A stretch of 64,000 bases of DNA, from assembly GCF_024436035.1 (NCBI RefSeq), contig NZ_JANFNG010000006.1, positions 186,001 to 250,000 on the forward strand, given 5' to 3'. Shown here in pieces: positions 14,224 to 22,200 of the stretch. Each line of letters opens with the position of its first letter. Position 1 is the first letter of the stretch. The DNA is from Streptomyces humicola (GTDB lineage: Bacteria > Actinomycetota > Actinomycetes > Streptomycetales > Streptomycetaceae). A program made the position numbers and the translations under genes. The notes beneath the pieces were generated by a model. That model had not been told where the DNA came from. It saw only the letters and a program-made list of their open reading frames with translations, and did not search any database.

Positions 14224-15845
14224 GCAAACGACAACCCAACGGACACACCAAGATCTATCTGGGCGCCGATGGTTGGTACCACGGGTACATCACCATCGGT
14301 CTGAAGGACGACGGCTCGCCGGACCGGCGCCACCGCATGGGCAAGACGGCGACAGAAGTTCGCAACAAGATCCGCGAGTTGGAGCAGAAGCGCGACGCGG
14401 GTCACGTGCCTGGAAAGGGTCGCGTGCCCACCGTCGAGGAGTGGGTGAACACCTACCTCGACACGATCGCCGCCCGCACGCTCGCACCCCGATCGCTGGA
14501 CGACTACCGGTCCAAGGCGAAGAACTGGATCATTCCGGGCCTCGGGCAACACAAGATCGACCGACTCCAGCCCGAGCACCTTGATCGGCTCTACGCCAAG
14601 ATGCTGGACGCCGGGAAGGCGCCAAGCCACGTGCTCAAGGTCCACCGCGTGCTCTCCCGCATGCTCACCATCGCAGTCCGACGCGGCATCGTCTCCCGGA
14701 ACGTCGCCAAGCTCGTCGACCCACCCACTGTCCGCGAGACGGAGATCATTCCGTTCAGCCAGGAGGAGACGCGCGAGATCCTCACCGCCGCCCGGGAGCG
14801 GCCCAGCTTCGTCCGATGGGCGGTGGGGCTCGCACTCGGGCTCCGGCAAGGCGAGGCGCTCGGGCTGCGCTGGCAGTACGTCGACCTCAACACCGGTCGC
14901 GTACGCGTGTGGTGGCAGCTGCAGCGGAACACCTGGCAGCACGGGTGCGACGATCCCCACGCGTGCGGCGCGAAGCGGCACAAGATCAAGCCGTGCCCGA
15001 AGGAGTGCAAGCAGCACAAGCGCGCCTGTCCGCCGCCGTGCCCGAAGGATTGCGCACGGCACGCGAGCATCTGTCCGAAGCGCAAGGGCGGCGGGCTCGT
15101 CTTCCGCGAGCCCAAGGGCAAGAGCAGGCGCACGGTCATGCTCCCGCCCGAACTGCTCCCCATCCTGCGGGCGCACCGAGCCGAGCAGGAACGCCGGCAG
15201 GCACACACGTGCTCCGCACGGCAAGAACACGACCTCGTGTTCTGCCAGCCGGACGGGCGGCTCATCGACCCACGGGACGATTGGGAGGATTGGAAGGAAC
15301 TGCTGCGCGCGGCCGGAGTCCGAGACGCCCGCGTGCACGACGGACGTCACACGTCGGCCACGCTGCTGCTGGAGTACGGCGTAGACGTGCGGATCGTGAT
15401 GGAGATCCTGGGGCACTCCGACCTACGCGTCACGACGCGGTACACGCACGTCGCGACGCCGCTGGCGCAGGAAGCCGCACGCCGCATGGGCGAGGCCCTG
15501 TGGGGTGGACAGCAGCAGCAGCCCGAGCCGCCCGACCCATACGGCCATGAGTGGGCACCCGCCATCGACGGCAGTGAACACCGGTACTGCACGCTGTGCG
15601 GCTACGCCGACTGGCAGCCGCAGGCCAAGCAGCCGTGTGCAGACGCCCCCGGCTGCGGCTCGGTCGTGGCCCTCCCGAGCCCGCCAAGCAGCTCCGGCCC
15701 AGCTGGCGCTACTGCAACTGGCTATGCAACTAAGAAAGCCCAGGCCAGCGACGGAAATGTCGTTGACCTGGGCCGATACCGGAGCCGCCTGAGGGAATCG
15801 AACCCTCGACCTACGCATTACGAGTGCGTCGCTCTGGCCGACTGA
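14220..15845 (+). CDS. int: Tyrosine site-specific integrase of an AICE
   Basis: 541 residues. An N-terminal arm-binding region and a SAM-like core-binding domain (~75-165) lead to the catalytic domain with LALGLRQGEALGL (first Arg), HDGRHTSATLLL (His-x2-Arg), the GHSD His and the nucleophile Tyr in TRYTHV (~400). A Cys-rich insertion between the first Arg and the rest (repeated CPKEC/CPKDC units, ~250-285) is common in actinomycete element integrases and may bind zinc. The gene ends inside the tRNA-Thr gene: the last ~20 residues are antisense to the tRNA. It therefore integrates at that tRNA, and the C-terminus spans the attachment core. Confidence 0.92.
   Translation: MSKRQPNGHTKIYLGADGWYHGYITIGLKDDGSPDRRHRMGKTATEVRNKIRELEQKRDAGHVPGKGRVPTVEEWVNTYLDTIAARTLAPRSLDDYRSKAKNWIIPGLGQHKIDRLQPEHLDRLYAKMLDAGKAPSHVLKVHRVLSRMLTIAVRRGIVSRNVAKLVDPPTVRETEIIPFSQEETREILTAARERPSFVRWAVGLALGLRQGEALGLRWQYVDLNTGRVRVWWQLQRNTWQHGCDDPHACGAKRHKIKPCPKECKQHKRACPPPCPKDCARHASICPKRKGGGLVFREPKGKSRRTVMLPPELLPILRAHRAEQERRQAHTCSARQEHDLVFCQPDGRLIDPRDDWEDWKELLRAAGVRDARVHDGRHTSATLLLEYGVDVRIVMEILGHSDLRVTTRYTHVATPLAQEAARRMGEALWGGQQQQPEPPDPYGHEWAPAIDGSEHRYCTLCGYADWQPQAKQPCADAPGCGSVVALPSPPSSSGPAGATATGYATKKAQASDGNVVDLGRYRSRLRESNPRPTHYECVALAD
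15738..15773 (-). terminator. Rho-independent terminator of tRNA-Thr, inside int
   Basis: On the minus strand the arms 15759-15773 and 15738-15752 form a 15-pair stem (two G-U pairs possible) with a 6-base loop, followed by TTTCTTAG. It lies 10 bases past the tRNA 3' end, on the element side, and is also coding sequence for int. Confidence 0.75.
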
Positions 15846-15856
15846 GCTAAGGCGGC
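15783..15856 (-). tRNA. tRNA-Thr (anticodon CGT), element attachment site
   Basis: Reading the minus strand from 15856: acceptor GCCGCCT, D-arm AGCTCAGTCGG, anticodon stem ACGCA/TGCGT around the loop CTCGTAA (anticodon CGT, Thr), T-arm GGGTTCGATTCCC, and the closing acceptor strand AGGCGGC at 15784-15790. All stems pair. The discriminator is T, followed by CC. The 3' half faces the integrase, so this is the intact copy (attR side) of the attachment tRNA. Confidence 0.97.
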
Positions 15857-15954
15857 ATGCTGCCTACCAACCCTCGCGCGGGGCGCGGGCGGGATCGGCA
15901 ACGGCGACAAGTCTACACAGTGCGGCGGGGTGCTCCGTACGGACTTCTGCGGCG

Positions 15955-17592
15955 CTACTGGCTACAGCGCTCTCCCTTCGGCGGGACCTTGTCCTGGAGG
16001 AGGTAGGCGTTGACTGCCGTGTCGATGCAGTCGTTGCCCATCGCGTAGATGGTGTGGCCGTCGCCGACGTACGTGAGCAGGCGGGCCGACTGCAGCTGGG
16101 AGGCGAGCGACTGGGCCCACGCATACGGCGTGGCCGGGTCGCGGGTGGTGCCGATCACGACGATCGGGGCGGCGCCCTTGGCCTCGATGCGTTCGGGGCG
16201 GCCCGTCGCCGGGACCGGCCAGGAGGAGCAGCTCAGGCTCATCCACGCGAAGTCGACGCCGAAGTGCGGTGACGCCTTGCGGAAGGCTGGAAGCGCGGCC
16301 TCGATGTCGGCCGGGGACTTGGCGGCTGGCGGAAGGTCGAGGCAGTTCACGGCGGCGTTGGCGTACATCAGATTGGAGTACTGGCCGCTGGTGTCGCGCT
16401 CGTAGTACGCGTCGGAGAGTGCGAGCAGGCCGGAGCCGTCGCCGTTGTTCGCCTGGGCGAGGGCGTTGCGCAGTGTGGGCCACTGCTGCTTGGCGTACAT
16501 CGCCTCCAGCAGGGCCGTCGTGCCGAGCGCCTCGACGAGAGGACGGCTCTGGCCGGTGGGCAATGGGTGCGCATCAAGACGGTTCAGGAAGCCGCTGATG
16601 TACGAGTTCGCCGCGCCGAGGCTCTGGCCCATCGGGCAGTCGGGCTGCTGGACGCAGTCCTTGGCAAAGGACTCGAAGGCGGTCTCGAAGCCCGCGGCCT
16701 GGCTCCTGCTCTCGTCGAGCGAGTTCAGCGAGGGGTCGAGCGCGCCGTCGAGGACGAGGTGGCCGGCACGGGACGGGAAGAGGCCGGCGTACGTCGCGCC
16801 TAGGAGCGTGCCGTAGGACTTGCCGACGTAGTTGAGCTTGGCGTCGCCGAGCAGCGCGCGGAGGACGTCCATGTCGCGCGCCGACTCGATGGTGCTCACG
16901 TGGCCGAGCAGCTTGCCGGAGTGCTGCTCGCAGCCGTGCGCGAACTGCTTGTCGGCCTGAGTGATCGCGTTGATCTGGGCCTGGCCCGACGGAGTGTTGT
17001 CGACCTCCGTGTACTTGTCCATCTGCGCGTTGGTCAGGCACTCGATCGGTTCGCTGCGGGCCACCCCGCGCGGGTCGACGCCGACCATGTCGTAGCGTGC
17101 GCGCACCGGCGCCGGGAAGCTCGTGGCCGCATCCACCATGTAGTCGATTGCGGAGCCACCCGGGCCGCCCGGGTTGACCAGCAGCGAGCCGATGCGCTGC
17201 CCGGGCCCGGTGGCCGGCTTACGGGCGACGACGAGCCGTAGGTCGGTCGAGGGCGACGGGTGGTTGTAGTCGAGCGGGACCCGCATCGTCGTGCACTGGA
17301 AGCCGCTGGACGTCGATGAGCCGGGTCCCGTGGCGCTGCCTGGGGTCGAGGTACTGCAGCCGCGCCAGTTGAGTTTCTGCTGGTAGTAAGGCTTGAGATC
17401 GGCCGGGATAGCGGCCGGCAACGGCTGCAGGGTGGCCGAGGAGGCACCTTTGGCGGTCACGGATCGCGCGGAGGCACCGGGCGCATTGTATTGCGTGTCG
17501 TGTTGCGAGCCGCCGGTCGAGCACCCGGAGAGAAACATGCCAGCGACGGCGATCATGATGCCGGGGGTACGGAGCAGGCGCGCGGTGTCCAT
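15955..17592 (-). CDS. Secreted lipoprotein tripeptidyl aminopeptidase (alpha/beta hydrolase, SlpD/E-like)
   Basis: 545 residues from ATG 17592; an upstream start is less likely because the signal peptide begins here. The N-terminus is a lipoprotein signal (TPGIMIAVAGMFLSGC, lipobox LSGC). The mature part is a TAP-family hydrolase: oxyanion segment LLVNPGGPGGS, DMVGVDPRG, nucleophile elbow GKSYGT, acid and His near the end in IGTTRDPATPY and GDGHTIY, with a C-terminal TAP-like domain. It should release tripeptides from proteins outside the membrane. It is the first chromosomal gene beyond the element, 98 bp from the tRNA. Confidence 0.88.
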   Translation of the reverse strand: MDTARLLRTPGIMIAVAGMFLSGCSTGGSQHDTQYNAPGASARSVTAKGASSATLQPLPAAIPADLKPYYQQKLNWRGCSTSTPGSATGPGSSTSSGFQCTTMRVPLDYNHPSPSTDLRLVVARKPATGPGQRIGSLLVNPGGPGGSAIDYMVDAATSFPAPVRARYDMVGVDPRGVARSEPIECLTNAQMDKYTEVDNTPSGQAQINAITQADKQFAHGCEQHSGKLLGHVSTIESARDMDVLRALLGDAKLNYVGKSYGTLLGATYAGLFPSRAGHLVLDGALDPSLNSLDESRSQAAGFETAFESFAKDCVQQPDCPMGQSLGAANSYISGFLNRLDAHPLPTGQSRPLVEALGTTALLEAMYAKQQWPTLRNALAQANNGDGSGLLALSDAYYERDTSGQYSNLMYANAAVNCLDLPPAAKSPADIEAALPAFRKASPHFGVDFAWMSLSCSSWPVPATGRPERIEAKGAAPIVVIGTTRDPATPYAWAQSLASQLQSARLLTYVGDGHTIYAMGNDCIDTAVNAYLLQDKVPPKGERCSQ

Positions 17593-17710
17593 GGATGCCA
17601 GGTCCTCCCGTCGTGTCCCGCGAGCGTAACCGTCCTGGAGGCTCGGCGCTCGTTCGCGCAACTCTCACGGGTGAGAGCGGGTGCGACGCGTGCGACACGC
17701 CGGGCAGCGA

Positions 17711-18946
17711 TCAGCCCGCGCGCAGCGCCATCGTCATCGCCTCGACGGCGAGAAGCGGCGCCACATTGGTCTCCAGAGCCTCGCGGCAGGCGAGTACGGC
17801 CTCTATCCGGCGCAGTGTGTTCTCCGGCCGGCAGGACGCCGCGACGGTGTCGATCGTGTCGCGCGCTTCGGCGTTGGCGACCGGGACCGGGCTGCCCAAC
17901 TGCACTGCCAGCACGTCCCGGTAGAAACCGGCGAGGTCGACGAGGGCGAGGTCGAGGGTGTCGCGCTGGGTGCGGGTGGCACGGCGCTTTTGCCGGTCGG
18001 CGAGCTCCTTCATCGCCCCGGCCGTGCCGCGCGGCATCCGGCTGCCGCCGCCCGGCGCGGCGCCCAGGGCCGCCCGCAGCTCCTCGGTCTCCTTCGCGTC
18101 GCTCTCCTCGGCGACCTGTTTGGCGTCCTCGGTCGCCGAATCGACGAGGGTCTGGGCGGCCCGCAGGCAGCCGCCCACATCGCCGAGCTGCAGCGGAAGG
18201 CGGAGCACCGCGGAGCGGCGGGAGCGGGCGCGCTCATCTGTGGCGAGCCGCCGCGCCCGCCCGATGTGGCCCTGGGTCGCGCGGGCGGCGGCCGCGGCCA
18301 GCTCGGGCTCGATCCCGTCACGCCGGACGAGCACGTCGGCGACGGCGTCCACGGGAGGGGTGCGCAGGTTGAGGTGGCGGCAGCGGGAGCGGATTGTCGG
18401 CAGAACGTCCTCGAGTGAGGGGGCGCACAACAGCCACACCGTGCGGGGCGCGGGCTCCTCGACCGACTTCAGCAGGACATTTCCGGCGCCCTCGGTGAGT
18501 CGGTCGGCGTCCTCGAGCACCATCACCTGCCAGCGGCCCCCGGCCGGGGAGAGCGAGGAGCGGCGGACGAGGTCACGGGTGTCCTTCACACCGATCGACA
18601 GCTGGTCGGTGGCGACCACCTCGACGTCGGCGTGGGTGCCCACCAGCGTCGTATGGCAGCCGTCGCAGAAGCCGCAGCCGGGGGTGGCGCCCAGCGCCCG
18701 GTCGGGGCTGACGCACTGCAGCGCGGCGGCGAAGGCCCGCGCCGCGGTGGATCGCCCGGAACCGGGCGGTCCGGTGAACAGCCAGGCGTGCGTCATCCTC
18801 GACGCCGCACGAAAGGCATCAGCGGCCGCCTGCTCCGTCTCCCCCGCGTGCGATGCCTCCGTCACCAAGGCGTCTGCATCGCGCGCGGCGGCGCTGAGCT
18901 GCTCCACGACGGGCCCTTGCCCGACCAGGTCGTCCCACACGGCCAT
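17711..18946 (-). CDS. holB: DNA polymerase III subunit delta'
   Basis: 411 residues from ATG 18946. An AAA+ clamp-loader subunit: FTGPPGSGRSTAARAFA (P-loop), a four-Cys zinc module in the CGFCDGCH region, VLEDADRLTEGAGNVLLKSVEEP (Walker B and sensor region), and SRCRHLNLRTPP (SRC motif). Delta' is the rigid stator of the clamp loader that opens the beta clamp. The P-loop retains Gly-Arg-Ser where ATPases have Gly-Lys-Ser, so it probably does not hydrolyse ATP, as in other delta' proteins. It is downstream of tmk on the same strand, the usual tmk-holB order. Confidence 0.92.
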   Translation of the reverse strand: MAVWDDLVGQGPVVEQLSAAARDADALVTEASHAGETEQAAADAFRAASRMTHAWLFTGPPGSGRSTAARAFAAALQCVSPDRALGATPGCGFCDGCHTTLVGTHADVEVVATDQLSIGVKDTRDLVRRSSLSPAGGRWQVMVLEDADRLTEGAGNVLLKSVEEPAPRTVWLLCAPSLEDVLPTIRSRCRHLNLRTPPVDAVADVLVRRDGIEPELAAAAARATQGHIGRARRLATDERARSRRSAVLRLPLQLGDVGGCLRAAQTLVDSATEDAKQVAEESDAKETEELRAALGAAPGGGSRMPRGTAGAMKELADRQKRRATRTQRDTLDLALVDLAGFYRDVLAVQLGSPVPVANAEARDTIDTVAASCRPENTLRRIEAVLACREALETNVAPLLAVEAMTMALRAG

Positions 18947-19034
18947 GCCCGCACCTCTCCTCCGTGCCGACTCCCATTCTCGGGCACACCACTGACACAG
19001 CCGGGTGACCGCGCCTACCGCTGCCGAGCGCCGC

Positions 19035-22000
19035 CTACCGCCGCGGGTGGCCGTCCTCGTCGTGCGGGCCGAGGAGTTCGTCGGCGAGGGTCGGCAGGTC
19101 GTCCATCGGCGTCTCCTCCGCCCAACTGGGGCGGGGACGCTTGCGGCCGCCGACTTGCGGGAGCTCGCGGGTGCGTTCGACCGGGGACTGCGCCTGAGGC
19201 TCCTCGGGCCGGAACAGCCACGGCGGGACGCGGTCCGCCGGATCCCCCTCACGCCCCTGCAGCCCCTGCGGCGGTACGGGGGGCAGTACCGCCGTCTCCT
19301 CGGCGTCCGGGAAGTGCGGGACCTCAAGGGTGCGGGTGGCTTCGTCGTCGGGCGTGCCGTCCGTGCGGTGCGTGCCGTGCGCGTCCGGGACGACGTGCGG
19401 GGTTTCGATCGTCCGCGTCGCGTCGTCCTCGGGCGCCGGCCCCGCCGTCGGCTCCGGTTCGATATGCGGGGTCTCGATCGTCTGCGTCGCCTCGGCGTCC
19501 CCGCCCCGTGCCGCTTCTGCCGCTTCTGCCGCTTCTGCCGCCTCCGCAGACTCCGCAGCCTCCGCCGCAAGGCGGGCCTGCTCGGCGCGGAGCAACGCCT
19601 CTTCCGCCTTGCGCTGCTTCTCCAGCCTGCGGGCCTCGGCCTCCGCGCGCAGCCGGTCCTGCTCCTCCTTCTGGCGGCGCAGCCGTTCCTGCTCCTCGGC
19701 CCGGGCGCGTTCCTCCGCCTCGCGGCGCGCACGCTCCTCCTCCGCGAGCCTGCGCGCCTCCTCCGCACGCTTGCGCGCCTCCTCGGCCTGCCGCTCTTCC
19801 TCCTCGCGGCGGCGCTGCTCCTCGGCGAGGCGCTTGCGTTCCTCCTCCTCGGCGCGCAGCCTGGCGATCTGTTCCTGGCGCTCGCGCTCCAGCCGCTCCT
19901 CCTCGGCCTTGCGGGCGGCTTCCTCCTCGGCCCGCCTGCGGGCCTCCTCCTCCGCCTTCCGCTCGGCCTCCGCCCGCGCCTCGATCTCCTGCGCGGACAG
20001 CGGCAGCAGTTCGTCGAGCCGGTGGCGCACAGTGCGGGAGACCGCCTCCGGCTCCTGGCCCGCGTCGACCACGAGGTAGCGGGACGGGTCGGCGGCGGCG
20101 AGGGCCAGGAAGCCCTTGCGCACCCGCTCGTGGAACTCCGCCGGCTCGGACTCCAATCGGTCCGGCGCCTCGGTGAAACGTTCGCGCGCCGTCTCCGGAG
20201 AGACATCGAGCAGCACCGTCAGGTGCGGTACGAGACCGCCCGTCGCCCACCGCGAGATCCGCGCGATCTCGACCGGGTCGAGATCGCGCCCCGCGCCCTG
20301 GTAGGCGACCGAGGAGTCGATGTAGCGGTCGGAGATGACGATCGCGCCCCGCTCGAGAGCGGGCCGCACCACCGAGTCGACGTGCTCGGCCCGGTCCGCC
20401 GCGTACAGCAGCGCCTCGGCGCGGTGCGAGATGCCCGTGCTGCCGACGTCGAGCAGGATCGACCGCAGCCGCTTGCCGATCGCCGTCGCGCCCGGCTCCC
20501 GCGTGACCACGACCTCGTGGCCCTTGGCCCGGATCCATTCGGCGATCGCTTCGACCTGGGTCGACTTGCCTGCTCCGTCGCCTCCCTCGATCGCGATGAA
20601 GAAGCCCGTCGCGGCCGGCGCCTGCGCCGGGTCACCGCCGCGCAGCGCCTCGCGCAGATCATGCCGCACCGGCACGCCCTGCCGGTCGTCGAGCTTGCCG
20701 AGGACCAGCGCGGCCACCGGCAGCAGCAGCGCGCCCACCAGCATCAGGGTGTAGGCGGCACCGCCGTGGTCGAAGGTGAAGTGCCCGTCCGCCAGCCGGT
20801 GCGGGCCGATGGCGCCCGCCACCAGCGGCGCGCCGACGACCGCCACGGCGACGGCGACACGCACCACGGCGTGCAGGTGCTCGGCCGTACGGGCCCGGCG
20901 CGGTTCCTCGGCCTCCTGGTCGATCAGGGCGTGGCCGGTGTTGGCTGCGACCCCGGCGGCGTACCCCGCGAGCACGACGAGCAGCAGCACGGTGGTCGTA
21001 TCCGGTACGAGGCCGGCGAGGAGCAGCCCCGCGCCCTCGACGGCGATCGCGATGGCGAGCAGGCGGCGCCGCGAGAAGCCGGGCAGCACCCGCGTCGCGG
21101 TGCGGATGCCGAGCACCGGCCCTGCGGTCAGTGCCGTGACGAGCAGGCCGAACTCCACCGGCCCGGCGTCGAGGTCCGCGGCCTGCAGTACGGCGACGCC
21201 CACGGCCGCGGCGACGGCCCCCGCCAGGGCCGCGCAGGCGAGCACCAGGATGGGCAGCGCGCCGGTGCGGCCGCGCTCGGCGCCCGCCCGTCCCTTGGGC
21301 AGCCGCAGCCCTTCGAGCGGGGAGCGGGGGCGTGGCGTCGCGTCGTCCGGCAGCTCGAGGAAGTACATCAGGGCGATGGACGCGGCGAACAGGCCCGCCG
21401 CCACGTAGGAGGCGAGCGCGATCTGGTGGAGGCTGAACCACGCGGACACGACGCCCAGCAGATTGTTGAGCAGGCCGGTGAGGACCAACGCGACGGCGGC
21501 GACGGGGAGGGCGACGAAGCCGGTCCGCAGGTCGAGCCGGCGCAGCGCGTCGAGATGGTCGGGCACTGGCCGCACGGCGCCGCCGTCGGCCGGGGGCGGG
21601 GGCGGGGGCAGCAGCGCGGGTGCGGCGGTGTCCTTGGCGACGTTCCAGAACCGCTCGGCGACGCCGGTGACGAAGACCGTAACGAGCAGCCAGGTGAGCG
21701 CGCTGCCCGGCGCCCAGTCGATCCACAGCGGCGCGATGACGAAGAGCACCAGCCGGATGCCGTCCGCCCCGATCATTGTCCAGCGCCGGTCGAGCACCCC
21801 CGCGGGTGCGGTGAGGGCGGCAAGCGGGCCAAGGAGCACGGCGCCGAAGAGCAGCGTGGCGAGCAGCCGTGCGCCGAAGACCGAGGCGACGGCGAAGGCG
21901 ACGCCGCGGTATCCCCCGCCGTACGAACCGGTCAAGAGCGCCGCCTCGACGGCGAGGACGACGAGCGCAAGCAGCCCGAGCCGGTCCCCGATGGAGCCGG

Positions 22001-22133
22001 TGAACTGGGCGGTCCACAGCTTGCGCAGGGTCGGGATACGCAGGAGCGAGGTGACGGCGCGCTCGCGGGAGTCCGCGGCGAGTGCGTCGCTGAAGTCGGG
22101 GGCCTCGCCCATTGGCTGCTCGGCTCGCGTCAT
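19035..22133 (-). CDS. tmk: Thymidylate kinase fused to an MFS-type membrane domain and coiled coil
   Basis: 1032 residues. Residues ~25-500 are a 10-12 span MFS-like membrane domain (GSIGDRLGLLALVVLAVEAAL at the first span). Residues ~508-715 are thymidylate kinase: P-loop EGGDGAGKST, DR motif SDRYIDSSVAYQGAGR, LID region with TEAPDRLE. It makes dTDP from dTMP. A highly charged E/R/A coiled coil (~720-890) follows, then a Pro/acidic tail with three repeats of the form (D/E)AT(R/Q)T-x-E-x-PH. The fusion is known in Streptomyces, where Tmk is about 1000 residues, so it is not an assembly error. It tethers the kinase to the membrane; the transporter substrate is unknown. Confidence 0.92.
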   Translation of the reverse strand: MTRAEQPMGEAPDFSDALAADSRERAVTSLLRIPTLRKLWTAQFTGSIGDRLGLLALVVLAVEAALLTGSYGGGYRGVAFAVASVFGARLLATLLFGAVLLGPLAALTAPAGVLDRRWTMIGADGIRLVLFVIAPLWIDWAPGSALTWLLVTVFVTGVAERFWNVAKDTAAPALLPPPPPPADGGAVRPVPDHLDALRRLDLRTGFVALPVAAVALVLTGLLNNLLGVVSAWFSLHQIALASYVAAGLFAASIALMYFLELPDDATPRPRSPLEGLRLPKGRAGAERGRTGALPILVLACAALAGAVAAAVGVAVLQAADLDAGPVEFGLLVTALTAGPVLGIRTATRVLPGFSRRRLLAIAIAVEGAGLLLAGLVPDTTTVLLLVVLAGYAAGVAANTGHALIDQEAEEPRRARTAEHLHAVVRVAVAVAVVGAPLVAGAIGPHRLADGHFTFDHGGAAYTLMLVGALLLPVAALVLGKLDDRQGVPVRHDLREALRGGDPAQAPAATGFFIAIEGGDGAGKSTQVEAIAEWIRAKGHEVVVTREPGATAIGKRLRSILLDVGSTGISHRAEALLYAADRAEHVDSVVRPALERGAIVISDRYIDSSVAYQGAGRDLDPVEIARISRWATGGLVPHLTVLLDVSPETARERFTEAPDRLESEPAEFHERVRKGFLALAAADPSRYLVVDAGQEPEAVSRTVRHRLDELLPLSAQEIEARAEAERKAEEEARRRAEEEAARKAEEERLERERQEQIARLRAEEEERKRLAEEQRRREEEERQAEEARKRAEEARRLAEEERARREAEERARAEEQERLRRQKEEQDRLRAEAEARRLEKQRKAEEALLRAEQARLAAEAAESAEAAEAAEAAEAARGGDAEATQTIETPHIEPEPTAGPAPEDDATRTIETPHVVPDAHGTHRTDGTPDDEATRTLEVPHFPDAEETAVLPPVPPQGLQGREGDPADRVPPWLFRPEEPQAQSPVERTRELPQVGGRKRPRPSWAEETPMDDLPTLADELLGPHDEDGHPRR

Positions 22134-22165
22134 CCTGCCAGCCTAACCGGAGGGGGTGTCACCAT

Positions 22166-22195
22166 CTGCCCCGGCCGAACAAACGGCCGGGGCAG
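22166..22195 (-). terminator. topA terminator
   Basis: CTGCCCCGGCCG (22166-22177) and CGGCCGGGGCAG (22184-22195) form a perfect 12-bp stem with loop AACAAA, immediately after the topA stop at 22201 on the minus strand. Confidence 0.8.
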
Positions 22196-22200
22196 GTGTC

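Noticed and set aside
14178-15416. A 412-codon frame antisense to int
   Set aside because: Overlaps the whole integrase catalytic domain and lacks domain features.
19500-20000. Dense CTCCTC/GCGG repeats suggesting a minisatellite
   Set aside because: They encode the E/R/A coiled coil of Tmk; codon-level periodicity explains them.
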